Part shown: positions 45,262-54,317 of the stretch, piece after piece | Position numbering within the stretch: position 1 is the first letter of the stretch | How the letters are laid out: every line of letters begins with the position of its first letter | Source: Mycobacterium sp. Root265 | GTDB lineage: Bacteria; Actinomycetota; Actinomycetes; Mycobacteriales; Mycobacteriaceae | DNA: 64,000 bases | NCBI RefSeq assembly: GCF_001428895.1 | Contig: NZ_LMJA01000008.1 | Location: 43,349-107,348 of the forward strand | Direction: 5' to 3' | Made by a program: the position numbers and the translations under genes | Notes under the pieces: model-generated | What the model saw: the letters and a program-made list of their open reading frames with translations, nothing else | What the model was told of the DNA's origin: nothing | Databases searched by the model: none

Positions 45262-46185
45262 ATGGACCCCCAAGTCACCAGGGAAGACGCTGCGGTCACC
45301 TACCGCTACGTCCGGGTCGGCCTGGTGGCTCTGGTGGTCTTCTTGCTGGTATCGCTGGTGCTGACCTGGGAGCACAGCTGTCCGCAGGGTTCGATCAGCG
45401 CATACTTCTACACCCGCACCCATGCGGTGTTCATCGCCGCGCTGTGCGCGGTGGGCATCTGCCTGATCGCCTACAAGGGCACCCGCCTCGGCGAGGACGC
45501 CCTCCTCAACTTCGCCGGCTTCCTGGCGTTCGTGGTCGCGCTGGCCCCGACCGGCAGCGAGGGTGTCTGCGAAGCCTGGTTGCCGACCGTCGAACACCCT
45601 TTGGACGCCATCCCGAACAACATTTTCGCCTTGGTCGTCGGCGCGACCGTCGGGACCGGGCTCTACCTGGGTCTGCAGAAGTGGCGACCGCCCCAGTCCG
45701 CACCGACCGCCACCACCCCGGATCTATCCGGCGTCCGCGGCATCTGGAAGGTGATGGCCAACGTGCTGCTCACCATCGAGACCGGACTCCCAAAAGTCCT
45801 TTTTGCGGCGGTGGTCGGCGGTGGCCTGCTGTTGTTCTGGCCACCGGCCCGTGAGTACGCACATATCACCGCCGCCGTCGCGATGTTCCTGGCCATCATC
45901 CTGGTCGCGGTCTACCACGCCTGCTACGCGAAGGCCGCGGAACGCCCGCACCGCGCGCAGTTCTACGCCACGGTCGCCACCCTGATGCTGCTCGCCGTGC
46001 TGCTTGCGATCGGCTTCTGGTTGGCCGGTTTCCCGTACGTCGTCGTGGGTGTCGAGATCGCGCTGATTGCGCTGTTCGCGATCTTCTGGGGTGTGCAGAC
46101 CTGGGATGTGTGGGAACTGCACGACCGCTACCCCGAAGACAGCGTGCCTGCACTCGCCGATGCGGTCGTCACCGAGGGCGAGTGA
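45262..46185 (+). CDS. Multi-pass membrane protein of unknown function
   Basis: 307 residues; the ATG follows the flavin oxidoreductase stop directly (45259-45261), so the two are cotranscribed. Eight or so membrane helices, for example VGLVALVVFLLVSLVLTW, AVFIAALCAVGICLIAY, LLNFAGFLAFVVALAPTG, ANVLLTIETGLPKVLFAAVVGG and VVVGVEIALIALFAIFWGV. Two Cys in periplasmic-looking loops (HSCPQGSISAYFYTR and GSEGVCEAWLPTVEHPLD) could form a disulfide. No known family recognised. The MxxYxC pattern VYHACYAKAAERPHRAQFY lies in a cytoplasmic loop. Confidence 0.72.
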   Translation: MDPQVTREDAAVTYRYVRVGLVALVVFLLVSLVLTWEHSCPQGSISAYFYTRTHAVFIAALCAVGICLIAYKGTRLGEDALLNFAGFLAFVVALAPTGSEGVCEAWLPTVEHPLDAIPNNIFALVVGATVGTGLYLGLQKWRPPQSAPTATTPDLSGVRGIWKVMANVLLTIETGLPKVLFAAVVGGGLLLFWPPAREYAHITAAVAMFLAIILVAVYHACYAKAAERPHRAQFYATVATLMLLAVLLAIGFWLAGFPYVVVGVEIALIALFAIFWGVQTWDVWELHDRYPEDSVPALADAVVTEGE

Positions 46186-46242
46186 CACGACGGCCACCGC
46201 AGCGCAGCACGCCATCGCACCCAACCGATACAGTTGTTCCCG

Positions 46243-48861
46243 ATGAGCCGCCCCGGAACGCCCGCGCTGACCGTTCGATACGAAGGGTCCTCACGCACCT
46301 TCTCCGCAGGCAACGACGTCGTCGTCGGCCGCGATCTACGTGCCGATGTCCGTATCGCCCACCCGCTGATCTCCCGCGCGCACCTGGTGTTGCGCTTCGA
46401 TCAGGGGCGATGGATCGCCATCGACAACGGCAGCCTCAACGGCATGTACCTCAATGGCCAGCGGGTTCCGACGCTCGACATCCTGGACGGCCAGCTCCTC
46501 AACATCGGTAACCCGGACGGCCCGCAACTCGCCTTCGAGGTGGGTCGCCATCAGGGCTCGGTGGGCAGTCCCCCGCCCGCGGCCGCCATGCCGACACCCA
46601 CCGGTCCCCGGCCCAGCGCGTCCTGGCCGACCCAGGCGCCCATGCCGCCCGCCCCGCCCGCCTGGCCTACCGGTGGGGCCCCCGCCCAGCCGCGTTACCC
46701 GTCCGGCCCGCAGCAGTATCAGCCGACCGGGCAAGACTCTCAACCAAGCGCGCGATATCAGCCCAGCGCGCCGCAGTCTTACGCCCCGCCGCCGGCCGCG
46801 CGTCCCCAGCCCGCCTACATCCCGCCGGCCGATCCGTCGCAGACCGCCATGGGGCCGACCGCCGTGCCACGGCCGTCGGAGAACAATCTCGCGACCAGCA
46901 TGCTCAAGATCCTGCGTCCCGGGAAAGCACCCGAGGTGCCCCCGGGCGGGATCAAGATCGGTCGCGCCACCGACAACGACATCGTCATCCCCGACGTCCT
47001 GGCCTCACGGCACCACGCCACCCTGGTTTCGGGGCCGGGTGGCACCGAGATCCTGGACAACCGCAGCATCAACGGCACCTTCGTCAACGGTGCCCGCGTC
47101 GACGACGCGCTGCTGCGCGAGGGCGATGTGGTCACCATCGGCAACGTCGACCTGGTGTTCACCGGCGGGACGCTGGTCCGCGGTTCGGAGACCCAGGCGG
47201 CCACCCGCACCGGTGGCCTGGAGGTCCGCGGTCTGACGTGGACCATCGAGGGCAACAAGACGCTGCTGAACAACATCTCGATCGACGCGCGGCCGGGCAC
47301 CCTGACCGCGGTCATCGGCCCCTCGGGCGCCGGCAAGTCGACGTTCGCCAAGCAGGTCGCCGGCCTGACGCATCCGACCGACGGCCGGGTGTCCTTCGAG
47401 GGCCACGACATCCACGCCGAGTACGCCTCGCTGCGTTCCCGAATCGGCATGGTCCCCCAGGACGATGTGGTGCACGGCCAGCTGACGGTCAAGCAGGCGC
47501 TGATGTACGCCGCGGAGCTGCGGCTGCCGCCGGATACCACCAACGAGGACCGCGAGCGGGTGGTCCTGCAGGTCCTCGAGGAACTCGAGATGACCAAGCA
47601 CCTGGAGACCCGGGTGGACAAGCTGTCCGGCGGTCAGCGCAAGCGGGCCTCGGTGGCCCTCGAGCTGCTGACCGGCCCGTCGCTGCTGATCCTGGACGAG
47701 CCGACCTCGGGTCTGGACCCGGCGCTGGACCGCCAGGTGATGACGATGCTGCGCCAGCTGGCCGACGCCGGCCGTGTGGTGCTGGTGGTGACGCACTCAC
47801 TGACCTACCTGGATGTCTGCGATCAGGTGCTGCTGCTGGCGCCGGGCGGCAAGACCGCGTTCTACGGGCCGCCGAGCCAGATCGGTCCGGAACTGGGCAC
47901 CACCAACTGGGCCGACATCTTCTCCTCGGTCGCCGGCGACCCCGACGCCTCGCATCAGCGCTACCTGTCGCGCAGTGGCCCGCCACCGCAGGCCGAGGCC
48001 TCCGAGGAGCCGGCCGACCTCGGCAAGCCCGCGAAAACGAGTGTGCGACGGCAGTTCTCCACCATCGCGCGCCGCCAGATGCGGCTGATCATCTCCGATC
48101 GCGGTTACTTCGCATTCCTGGCGATGCTGCCGTTCATCATGGGCGTGCTGTCGCTCTCGGTGCCCGGCGACGTCGGCTTCGGCATTCCCAACCCGATGGG
48201 CGATGCCCCCAACGAGCCGGGCCAGATGCTGGTGCTGCTCAACGTGGGCGCCATCTTCATGGGCACCGCGTTGACGGTCCGCGACCTGATCGGCGAGCGT
48301 GCCATCTTCCGGCGTGAGCAGGCCGTCGGGTTGTCGACGACGGCTTATCTGCTGGCCAAGGTCTGCATCTACGCCGCATTCGCGATCGTTCAATCTGCGA
48401 TCGTCACGACGATCGCCGTACTGGGCAAGGGTGGCCCCACCCAGGGGGCGGTGTCGTTCCTCCCGCCGACGGCCGAGCTGTTCCTGGTGATGGCTGCGAC
48501 CACCGTCGCCTCCGCGATGCTCGGTCTGCTGCTGTCGGCTCTGGCCAAGTCCAGTGAGCAGATCATGCCGCTGCTGGTGGTGGCCGTGATGAGCCAGCTG
48601 GTGTTCTCCGGCGGCATGATCCCGGTGACCGACCGGCTGGTGCTCGATCAGTTGTCCTGGTTCACCCCGGCGCGCTGGGGTTATGCGGCGTCGGCGTCCA
48701 CGGTGGACATCACCCACCTGGTGCCCGGACCGCTGACCCCCAAGGATTCGCATTGGGAGCACACCGCGTCGGCCTGGTGGTTCGACATGGGCATGCTGGC
48801 GCTGCTGAGCGTGGGCTACCTGACGTTCGTGCGCTTCAAGATTCGCCTCAAGGCGGGCTAG
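46243..48861 (+). CDS. FHA-domain ABC exporter, Rv1747-like
   Basis: 872 residues from ATG 46243; TACAGT at 46228-46233 suggests a leaderless mRNA. Order of domains: FHA 1 (VVVGRDLRADVRIAHPLISRAH, residues about 24-95), a Pro-rich linker (about 105-205), FHA 2 (IKIGRATDNDIVIPDVLASRHH, about 235-305), ABC ATPase (Walker A IGPSGAGKST, signature LSGGQRKRAS, Walker B LLILDEPTSGLDP, about 325-545) and an ABC2-type six-helix permease. In M. tuberculosis Rv1747 both FHA domains bind the kinase PknF after phosphorylation, and the exporter affects cell-wall glycolipids. No kinase gene is adjacent here. Confidence 0.9.
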   Translation: MSRPGTPALTVRYEGSSRTFSAGNDVVVGRDLRADVRIAHPLISRAHLVLRFDQGRWIAIDNGSLNGMYLNGQRVPTLDILDGQLLNIGNPDGPQLAFEVGRHQGSVGSPPPAAAMPTPTGPRPSASWPTQAPMPPAPPAWPTGGAPAQPRYPSGPQQYQPTGQDSQPSARYQPSAPQSYAPPPAARPQPAYIPPADPSQTAMGPTAVPRPSENNLATSMLKILRPGKAPEVPPGGIKIGRATDNDIVIPDVLASRHHATLVSGPGGTEILDNRSINGTFVNGARVDDALLREGDVVTIGNVDLVFTGGTLVRGSETQAATRTGGLEVRGLTWTIEGNKTLLNNISIDARPGTLTAVIGPSGAGKSTFAKQVAGLTHPTDGRVSFEGHDIHAEYASLRSRIGMVPQDDVVHGQLTVKQALMYAAELRLPPDTTNEDRERVVLQVLEELEMTKHLETRVDKLSGGQRKRASVALELLTGPSLLILDEPTSGLDPALDRQVMTMLRQLADAGRVVLVVTHSLTYLDVCDQVLLLAPGGKTAFYGPPSQIGPELGTTNWADIFSSVAGDPDASHQRYLSRSGPPPQAEASEEPADLGKPAKTSVRRQFSTIARRQMRLIISDRGYFAFLAMLPFIMGVLSLSVPGDVGFGIPNPMGDAPNEPGQMLVLLNVGAIFMGTALTVRDLIGERAIFRREQAVGLSTTAYLLAKVCIYAAFAIVQSAIVTTIAVLGKGGPTQGAVSFLPPTAELFLVMAATTVASAMLGLLLSALAKSSEQIMPLLVVAVMSQLVFSGGMIPVTDRLVLDQLSWFTPARWGYAASASTVDITHLVPGPLTPKDSHWEHTASAWWFDMGMLALLSVGYLTFVRFKIRLKAG

Positions 48862-48872
48862 TACGTCGCGAC

Positions 48873-48915
48873 TTGTGGAGTTCTGGTCGGAATCATTCCG
48901 ACCAGAACTCCGCAA
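48873..48915. terminator. 20-bp-stem hairpin between convergent genes (TTGTGGAGTT family)
   Basis: TTGTGGAGTT-CTGG-TCGGAA, loop TCA, TTCCGA-CCAG-AACTCCGCAA, flanked by GCGA and TCGC. Same outer and inner stem blocks as 25356-25400, with the middle four pairs changed to CTGG/CCAG from TTCG/CGAA, i.e. compensated on both strands; one outer pair is T-G. It lies in the 63-bp gap between the Rv1747-like gene and mfpA. Confidence 0.8.
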
Positions 48916-48924
48916 ATCGCGCGG

Positions 48925-49485
48925 TTACTCGCCGTGGACGTCCAGCCCGTGCGCGGCGGCGTAGGACAGCCCCTGTTCGATGTTGATCCGGGCGCCGCGG
49001 ATTTTCGCCGTCGTCCAGAAGGTCGGGTCGATCCGCGCACCACGCAGATCGGCCTCGTCGAACTTGGCGTCCTGCACCCGTGCGCCACTCAGGTCCGCTC
49101 GCTGCAGGACGGCCTTGCGCAGGTCCGCCCCGACCAGGCTGGCCTCGCGCAACCGGCAGTCCGACAGGTCGACGGTGCGCAGGTCGCAATTGCCCAGCAC
49201 GCTCAGCGACAGGTCCACCTCGGTCAGGGTGATGGGCCGCAACCGGGCGTCGGTGAACACCGACCCCAGCAGGCTGCACTGCCGGAACACGCTGTGCAAC
49301 AGCGATGCCCGCCGGAAGTTGCAGTTACGGAAGGCCGATCCCAGATGCACGGACTCGGTCAGGTTCACACCGCTGAAATCGCATTCGTCGAACACCACCC
49401 GCTCGGTGCGCAGCCGGCTGAGGTCGTCATCGCGGAAGTCGTGTCCGGTGAACTCGCGGTCCGCCCAGACCTGGTCATCGCTCAC
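48925..49485 (-). CDS. mfpA: Pentapeptide repeat protein MfpA
   Basis: 186 residues from GTG 49485, which overlaps the upstream GTPase stop by 4 bp. From about residue 28 the chain is built of A/C-D/N-L/F-x-x repeats (VVFDECDFSGVNL, FRNCNFRRASLLHSVFRQCSLLGSVF, ADLRKAVLQRADLSGARVQDAKFDEADLRGARI read in parts), forming the right-handed quadrilateral beta helix that mimics DNA and binds gyrase. In M. tuberculosis and M. smegmatis MfpA protects gyrase from fluoroquinolones. The C-terminal dimerisation tail INIEQGLSYAAAHGLDVHGE is present. Last gene of a conservon-type operon. Confidence 0.93.
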   Translation of the reverse strand: MSDDQVWADREFTGHDFRDDDLSRLRTERVVFDECDFSGVNLTESVHLGSAFRNCNFRRASLLHSVFRQCSLLGSVFTDARLRPITLTEVDLSLSVLGNCDLRTVDLSDCRLREASLVGADLRKAVLQRADLSGARVQDAKFDEADLRGARIDPTFWTTAKIRGARINIEQGLSYAAAHGLDVHGE

Positions 49486-50072
49486 ACCGCGGCCAGTGCG
49501 TATTCGGCCACCGCGATCAGCGCGGCGCGGGCGGAGTTCCGGTCGCGGGCGTCGACGGTGACGATCGGGATGTCCGCGCGCAGTGCCAGCGCCTGCCGCA
49601 CCGCGGCCTCCGGATGTCTTGGCGCCCCGTCGAACTCGTTGATCGCGATGAGGAACGGGAGTTTGCGGGCCTCGAAGAAGTCGACGGCGGCGAAACTGTC
49701 CTGCAGGCGCCGGATGTCGACGAGGATGACGGCCCCGATCGCGCCGCGGATCAGGTCGTCCCACATGAACCAGAAACGGCGCTGACCGGGAGTGCCGAAC
49801 AGGTACAGCACCAGATCCTCGGCCAGCGTGATGCGTCCGAAGTCCATCGCCACGGTGGTGGTGTTCTTGTGCGGGGTGGCGTCGAGTCCGTCGACGCCGA
49901 CCGACGCGGTGGTCACCAACGCCTCGGTGCGCAGCGGCATGATCTCCGAGACCGCGCCGACGAATGTGGTCTTGCCGGAGCCGAACCCGCCGGAGATGAC
50001 GATTTTCGTCGCCCCTGGCCGTTCGGAGCGCCCAGCCGACGCCGAAGGCGTCTCAGAGTGCCCGTAGGCCAC
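49482..50072 (-). CDS. mfpB: Small GTP-binding protein of the conservon/Mfp operon (MfpB/CvnD type)
   Basis: 196 residues. KIVISGGFGSGKTTFVGAVSEI holds the P-loop (residues about 23-44), LVLYLFGTPGQRRFWFMWDDLIRGAIGAVILVD the switch/G3 region (GTPGQ), and IAINEFDG takes the place of the NKxD motif, with D replaced in the usual conservon manner. It resembles MglA-like small GTPases; in mycobacteria MfpB modulates MfpA action on gyrase. The first 20 residues ([18 protein letters not shown]) are low-complexity and partly derived from a repeat-like GC-rich sequence. Overlaps both flanking genes. Confidence 0.92.
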   Translation of the reverse strand: MAYGHSETPSASAGRSERPGATKIVISGGFGSGKTTFVGAVSEIMPLRTEALVTTASVGVDGLDATPHKNTTTVAMDFGRITLAEDLVLYLFGTPGQRRFWFMWDDLIRGAIGAVILVDIRRLQDSFAAVDFFEARKLPFLIAINEFDGAPRHPEAAVRQALALRADIPIVTVDARDRNSARAALIAVAEYALAAV

Positions 50073-50487
50073 GCAGAGTCCTCCCGATCAGTTCACGACG
50101 TTCGTCGGCGGAGGCTGTATCGCCCAGCGTCGTGTGTACCCGAAGATACCCCTCGGAAACGAGGTCACCGATCAGCACACGCGCCACACCGAGCGGCAAG
50201 GACAAATGCGCCGCGATCTCGGCGACCGACGGACTGTCCTTGCCCAGGAGCAGTATCCGGGCCCGCACATCACTACCCGGCCACCTCGGCGCCGGCGCGA
50301 TGTCCAGCGTCCTGATCGGCGCCTCCAGCGGCAGGTGCACCCCGGGATCGGTGCGTCCGGCGGTCAGCCGGTAGGGCCGCACCATGCTCGGCACATCCAC
50401 CGGATCGGCGGACTCCCAGGCATCCGGTGGCGGCTGCACAGCGGCCTCAGGTGTGTTGGCGACTACGCCGTGCCGACTGGATGACAT
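50053..50487 (-). CDS. DUF742 protein of the conservon operon (CvnC type)
   Basis: 144 residues from ATG 50487, with a 41-bp overlap onto the roadblock gene; the DUF742 domain starts at about residue 35 ([13 protein letters not shown]). A winged-helix-like core [32 protein letters not shown] (residues about 86-117) leads to the conserved C-terminus [15 protein letters not shown]. Always found between roadblock and GTPase genes in conservons and thought to link them. The first 30 residues are variable, so the true start could be later; no better start codon with a ribosome-binding site is evident. Confidence 0.88.
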   Translation of the reverse strand: MSSSRHGVVANTPEAAVQPPPDAWESADPVDVPSMVRPYRLTAGRTDPGVHLPLEAPIRTLDIAPAPRWPGSDVRARILLLGKDSPSVAEIAAHLSLPLGVARVLIGDLVSEGYLRVHTTLGDTASADERRELIGRTLRGLRAL

Positions 50488-50884
50488 TGCCCACACGCTC
50501 CACCAGAATGGCCATCTCATAGCCGATCTGGCCGATATCGCAGGACCGGGTTGCCAGGGTGGCGAGATTGGATCCGTCACCGACGCGCATCAACAACAGA
50601 TAGCCGTTCTCCATCTCGACGATGGACTGCATGACGTGGCCGCCCGCGAACAACTGGGCCGCCCCCATGGACAGACTCGCCAACCCCGACGCGACCGCCG
50701 CCAGCTGGTCGGCGCGCTCGGTGGGCATGTGCTCGCTGGCGGCCATCAGCAGGCCGTCGGCGGAGACCAGCACGGCGTGCGAAACACCGGAGACCTCGCG
50801 AGCGAACTTGGAGACCAGCCAGTCGAGTGATTCGCGCTGCGTCGATCCCCCGGTCGCTGCGCTCCTGCCCGTCGTGTCGCTCAT
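50447..50884 (-). CDS. Roadblock/LC7 domain protein of the conservon operon (CvnB type)
   Basis: 145 residues. [31 protein letters not shown] then [27 protein letters not shown] and [21 protein letters not shown] form the roadblock fold (residues about 20-125), which acts on the associated small GTPase. Same order as M. tuberculosis Rv3365c-Rv3364c-Rv3363c-Rv3362c-mfpA. The N-terminal GRSAATGG is encoded by a copy of the 20-bp repeat (50845-50864). The start overlaps the sensor kinase stop (50881-50884). Confidence 0.92.
   Translation of the reverse strand: MSDTTGRSAATGGSTQRESLDWLVSKFAREVSGVSHAVLVSADGLLMAASEHMPTERADQLAAVASGLASLSMGAAQLFAGGHVMQSIVEMENGYLLLMRVGDGSNLATLATRSCDIGQIGYEMAILVERVGNVIQSARRSRQHT
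50845..50864. repeat. 20-bp dispersed repeat, copy 2 (inside roadblock gene)
   Basis: ATCCCCCGGTCGCTGCGCTC, identical to 35500-35519. Here it lies within codons 7-14 of the roadblock protein, giving the sequence RSAATGG on the minus strand. Exact 20-base identity over 15 kb apart is unlikely by chance but modest in length. Confidence 0.65.
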
Positions 50885-53463
50885 GATCCTCCGGTGTCGC
50901 GGGTGTGCGACCGACCGGCATGCACCCCACCGAAGTGGCTGCTGAGGCTGGCTCGTACGGCGGCGGGATCCGGCAACGGGCCGGGGTCGGCGGGCTCAGA
51001 TGTTACCGGGGCGACGTCGTCGCCGATATCGCCCGCCCCGGGCACCAGCCGTTCGCCGGGTTTGCGTACCGGCAGGCCCTCCGCGGTGTGTTCGGTGACC
51101 GGCGCGTCCTCGGCCGAGGCCGCCGCGGACCAGCCGTGATCCCACACCGACTTCCAGTCCAGATCGGTACTGGCGCCGAGATCGGTCGGGTCGACGAGCC
51201 ATTCCGAGAGCATCTTCTGGTAGATGGCGTCATCGGAGGAGCCCGTGTCCGCCGGGGCGGGTTCGGCGGGCGCCTGGCTGCGTGCGCCGAAGAACGCCGA
51301 GGTGTCCGCCGGCGCGGAGGTCCGGGTCGGCAACTCGGTGGGTATCTGCACCGGTGTCGGCTCGGTGGGCCAATGCTCCGATTCCGTTTCGGGCTGTTCG
51401 GAGCGGAACCCGCTGGCCCCCGGATTGCGTTGTGGCAAACCGGATATCGGGCTCTGCTCGACGAAATCGGGCGTGACGTAGGCCGGCTCGGGCTGCGCCG
51501 GCGCGAACTGCGACACCTCGGCCACCGGGGCCGGTTGGAAGCCGGTGACGATCGGAGTCGGCAGCACCCCGGCAAGCAGCTCCTCGGGCACGTACACACC
51601 GGCGGTGGTACCCGAATGCGCTTCTCCGGGAACGGTGCTGCGCAACCGGACCACGAATCCGTGCTGGGCGGCCAGCCTGCCGACGACGAACAGACCCATG
51701 TGCCGCGCGGTGTAGGGGGTCACCTCGCCACCGGACTGCAGGCGGGTGTTGGCCACCCGCAGATCGGGTTCGGCCATGCCCAGTCCCAGGTCGGCGACCT
51801 CGATGACGAGTGCGCCGTTACCGGTTCGCACGGCCGACACTCGCACCTGCGAGTCCGGCGGCGAGTAGCGCAGCGCGTTGTCCATCAACTCGGCCAGCAC
51901 GTGCACCAGGTCGGCGGCCACCGTGCCGCTGATATCGCAGTCCGGGACGACGTCGGTGATCACCCGGGTGTACTCCTCGACCTCGGACGCCGCGGCATTG
52001 ACCACCGCGGCGACCGGCACGGGTTCCGTGTGCTCGCGGGTGACCTTGGTGCCGGCCAGCACGAGCAGGTTGGCGCCGTTGCGGCGCATTCGGGCGGCCA
52101 GGTGGTCCAGCCGGAAGAGGCTGTCCAGGCGTTGCGGATCTTCCTCGTCGCGTTCGAGCCGGTCGATCAGCGACAGCTGCTGGTCCACCAGCGATCGGCT
52201 GCGCCGCGACAGGGTCTCGAACATGTCGCTGACCTGCACCTGCAGCCGGGCCTGCTCACCGGCGAGCAGCACGGCCTGTTCGTGCAGTTCGTCGACCGCG
52301 TGCGCGACCTGCCCGATCTCTTCGGTGGTGTGCACCGGAATCGGACGGACCGGGCCCGGGTCTCCCCCGTTGCGGACCTGGTCGAGTTCGCGGGCGAGTT
52401 CGGTGTGCGCGACTTTCAGCGCGCTGTCACGCAGCCGGCGCAGCGGCCGGACCAGTGACCTGGCGACCAGCGCGACGATCAGCAGTGCGAACAGGATCGC
52501 CGCGATGACGACCACGGCATCCCGGATGGCGGTGCTGCGTTGCGCCTCGGCCTGTTGCCCCACCGTCGTGGTCACCGACGTCGTGGTCTCGGAGATGACG
52601 GCGTCGGCGATGTCGTTGGTGGCAGCGATGGACTGGCTGAGTTCCGGGTTGTTCACCAGGACGGCAGTCGGGTTGGCCATGATCGCCATCCTGCGGATGA
52701 ACTGCTCCTGCAGCTCCTTGGCCTCGGCCGAGCCGACGCCGAGGATCTGACTCATGCCGAACAGGGTGGACGGTTCGGTACCGGCGACGGTGTTCATCGA
52801 GGTGCGCAGCTCGGGTTCGGGGACCTCGCCACCGAGGTTGACCAGCAGCTGCTGCATCATCATCTGCCCGCGGGCCCCGACGGCCCGGGACAGGCCGAGG
52901 GTGTCGGTGCGGATCTGGGCGTCGTCGACACGCACCGATCCGTTGATGGCGTCCTCGGCGGTCAGCAGGATGGGCGCATAGGTGGTGACCCGGTCACGCA
53001 GGCCGATCGAGTTGGAGCTGACCTGGTTCACCAGGTCCTGGCCGTCCTGCAGAATCGCGGTGACGCCGCTGTCCACGTCGGGCAGCACGTCCGTCTCGTC
53101 GAGTTGACGCTGCAGCGCCTGGCGGGTGGTGTCGAATTCGCTCAACGCGGCCTGAGCATCACCGCCGCTGCTGCCGGCGAGAATGGCTGCATCCAGTGCG
53201 GCCATGTACTCGACGACGGCGGGCACCATGTCGGCACGGTCGGCGGCCAGCCGCAGATCGGTGGCGTCGGTGAATCCGGAGTAGATGCGCAGCCCACCGA
53301 AGGTCGCGGCCAGTGCCAGCGGAACCAGCGCGATGGCAAACACTTTCCAGCCGACGGGCCAGTTGCTCAACGCCCAGCGCGACGGCTTCTTGACGGCTTG
53401 CGCTGCCGCGCTGTCGAATTCGTCGCGCGCAGACGTAACCGGCGGCGCGGCATGGGCCGTCAT
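50881..53463 (-). CDS. Conservon sensor histidine kinase-like protein (CvnA type)
   Basis: 860 residues from ATG 53463; a TTG four codons upstream is less likely. An N-terminal membrane helix ([18 protein letters not shown]), an extracellular nitrate/nitrite-sensor-like helical domain (about 50-310), a second helix ([18 protein letters not shown]), a HAMP region, and a HATPase domain with N-box [15 protein letters not shown] (about residue 525) and G-box [11 protein letters not shown]. No clear phospho-accepting H-box is seen in the dimerisation region, as is common in this group. The last 270 residues are a Pro/Glu-rich disordered tail. First gene of the mfpA operon. Confidence 0.9.
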   Translation of the reverse strand: MTAHAAPPVTSARDEFDSAAAQAVKKPSRWALSNWPVGWKVFAIALVPLALAATFGGLRIYSGFTDATDLRLAADRADMVPAVVEYMAALDAAILAGSSGGDAQAALSEFDTTRQALQRQLDETDVLPDVDSGVTAILQDGQDLVNQVSSNSIGLRDRVTTYAPILLTAEDAINGSVRVDDAQIRTDTLGLSRAVGARGQMMMQQLLVNLGGEVPEPELRTSMNTVAGTEPSTLFGMSQILGVGSAEAKELQEQFIRRMAIMANPTAVLVNNPELSQSIAATNDIADAVISETTTSVTTTVGQQAEAQRSTAIRDAVVVIAAILFALLIVALVARSLVRPLRRLRDSALKVAHTELARELDQVRNGGDPGPVRPIPVHTTEEIGQVAHAVDELHEQAVLLAGEQARLQVQVSDMFETLSRRSRSLVDQQLSLIDRLERDEEDPQRLDSLFRLDHLAARMRRNGANLLVLAGTKVTREHTEPVPVAAVVNAAASEVEEYTRVITDVVPDCDISGTVAADLVHVLAELMDNALRYSPPDSQVRVSAVRTGNGALVIEVADLGLGMAEPDLRVANTRLQSGGEVTPYTARHMGLFVVGRLAAQHGFVVRLRSTVPGEAHSGTTAGVYVPEELLAGVLPTPIVTGFQPAPVAEVSQFAPAQPEPAYVTPDFVEQSPISGLPQRNPGASGFRSEQPETESEHWPTEPTPVQIPTELPTRTSAPADTSAFFGARSQAPAEPAPADTGSSDDAIYQKMLSEWLVDPTDLGASTDLDWKSVWDHGWSAAASAEDAPVTEHTAEGLPVRKPGERLVPGAGDIGDDVAPVTSEPADPGPLPDPAAVRASLSSHFGGVHAGRSHTRDTGGS

Positions 53464-53646
53464 CAGAATCCGCAAATCGTTACGTTCATATGCTTCCTGC
53501 TTGTGCCCGCCATCGGGGCCGGCGCGGCACGCCTGGCAATTTGTCGAGTATGGCAGTCGCCGACAGCGGTTTCCATACCTCGATATCGAACCGACACAGT
53601 TCGTGACCGTTACGTTGCGCAGTCGTGGTGATGCGTACGAACGGCT

Positions 53647-53660
53647 CTGACGTGCACGTC
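53647..53660. promoter_or_regulatory. 14-bp perfect palindrome upstream of the mfp operon
   Basis: TGACGTGCACGTCA, in the 217-bp gap between the methyltransferase stop (53681, minus strand) and the sensor kinase start (53463). It is about 185 bp upstream of the kinase ATG. The gap also contains short direct pieces such as GTTACGTT (two copies, near 53482 and 53608). Possible operator; no regulator gene is nearby. Confidence 0.4.
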
Positions 53661-53680
53661 AGTTCGATCCCGCGGAATGT

Positions 53681-54286
53681 CTAGGCCGCCCGCAGGATCG
53701 CGACCAGAAAGTCGGCGCCTTCGGTGAACGGCCGCACGTCCCAACTGGACAGCAACAGATCCGGGACCAACCCGGCCCGCGCGGCGTCGCCGAGAAACTC
53801 GGTGTGCTCGTACTCGCGGCCGGCGCCGAACCCGATGACCGCCCGGCCACCGGAGCCGAGGTGGGCGCGCAACCGGCTCAGCACCGGAGTGCGGGTGCTC
53901 GGCGCGAGGAAGGTCATCACATTGCCTGCCGACACGATGAGATCGAACGGTTCGGTGATTCCGCGGGCCGGCAGGTCCAGTTCGGCGAGGTCACCGACGA
54001 GCCAGCGGGGGCCGGGGTGGTCCTGTTCGGCGGCGGCGATGAGCGCCGGGTCGACATCGACGCCGACGACGTCATGTCCGGCGGCGGCCAGGTAGCCGCC
54101 CACCCGGCCCGGACCGCAGCCCGCGTCCAGGATGCGGGCGCCACGCTCGGCCATCGCGTCGATGAGGCGAGCCTCGCCCGCGAGATCTTTGCCCGCGCGT
54201 TCCATGGACCGGAAGCGGTCGATGTACCACTGTGAATGGCCCGGGTTGGCCGCGACCTTCTGCATCCAGATGCTCTGCTCGACCAT
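53681..54286 (-). CDS. Class I SAM-dependent methyltransferase
   Basis: 201 residues from ATG 54286 (MVEQSIWMQKVAANPGHSQWY). ILDAGCGPGRVGGYLAAAGHDVVGVDVDPALI (residues about 50-81) is SAM motif I with the acidic post-I residue, FDLIVSAGNVMTFL motif IV, and GGRAVIGFGAGREYEHTEFL the late strand. The IDRFRSMERAGKDLAGEARLIDAMA N-terminus is typical of small actinobacterial methyltransferases of unknown substrate. Divergent from the SpoU methylase, 31 bp away. No orthologue at this place in M. tuberculosis as I recall. Confidence 0.85.
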   Translation of the reverse strand: MVEQSIWMQKVAANPGHSQWYIDRFRSMERAGKDLAGEARLIDAMAERGARILDAGCGPGRVGGYLAAAGHDVVGVDVDPALIAAAEQDHPGPRWLVGDLAELDLPARGITEPFDLIVSAGNVMTFLAPSTRTPVLSRLRAHLGSGGRAVIGFGAGREYEHTEFLGDAARAGLVPDLLLSSWDVRPFTEGADFLVAILRAA

Positions 54287-54317
54287 GACCCCATTATCCG
54301 CAGGGCAAGATGACCGG

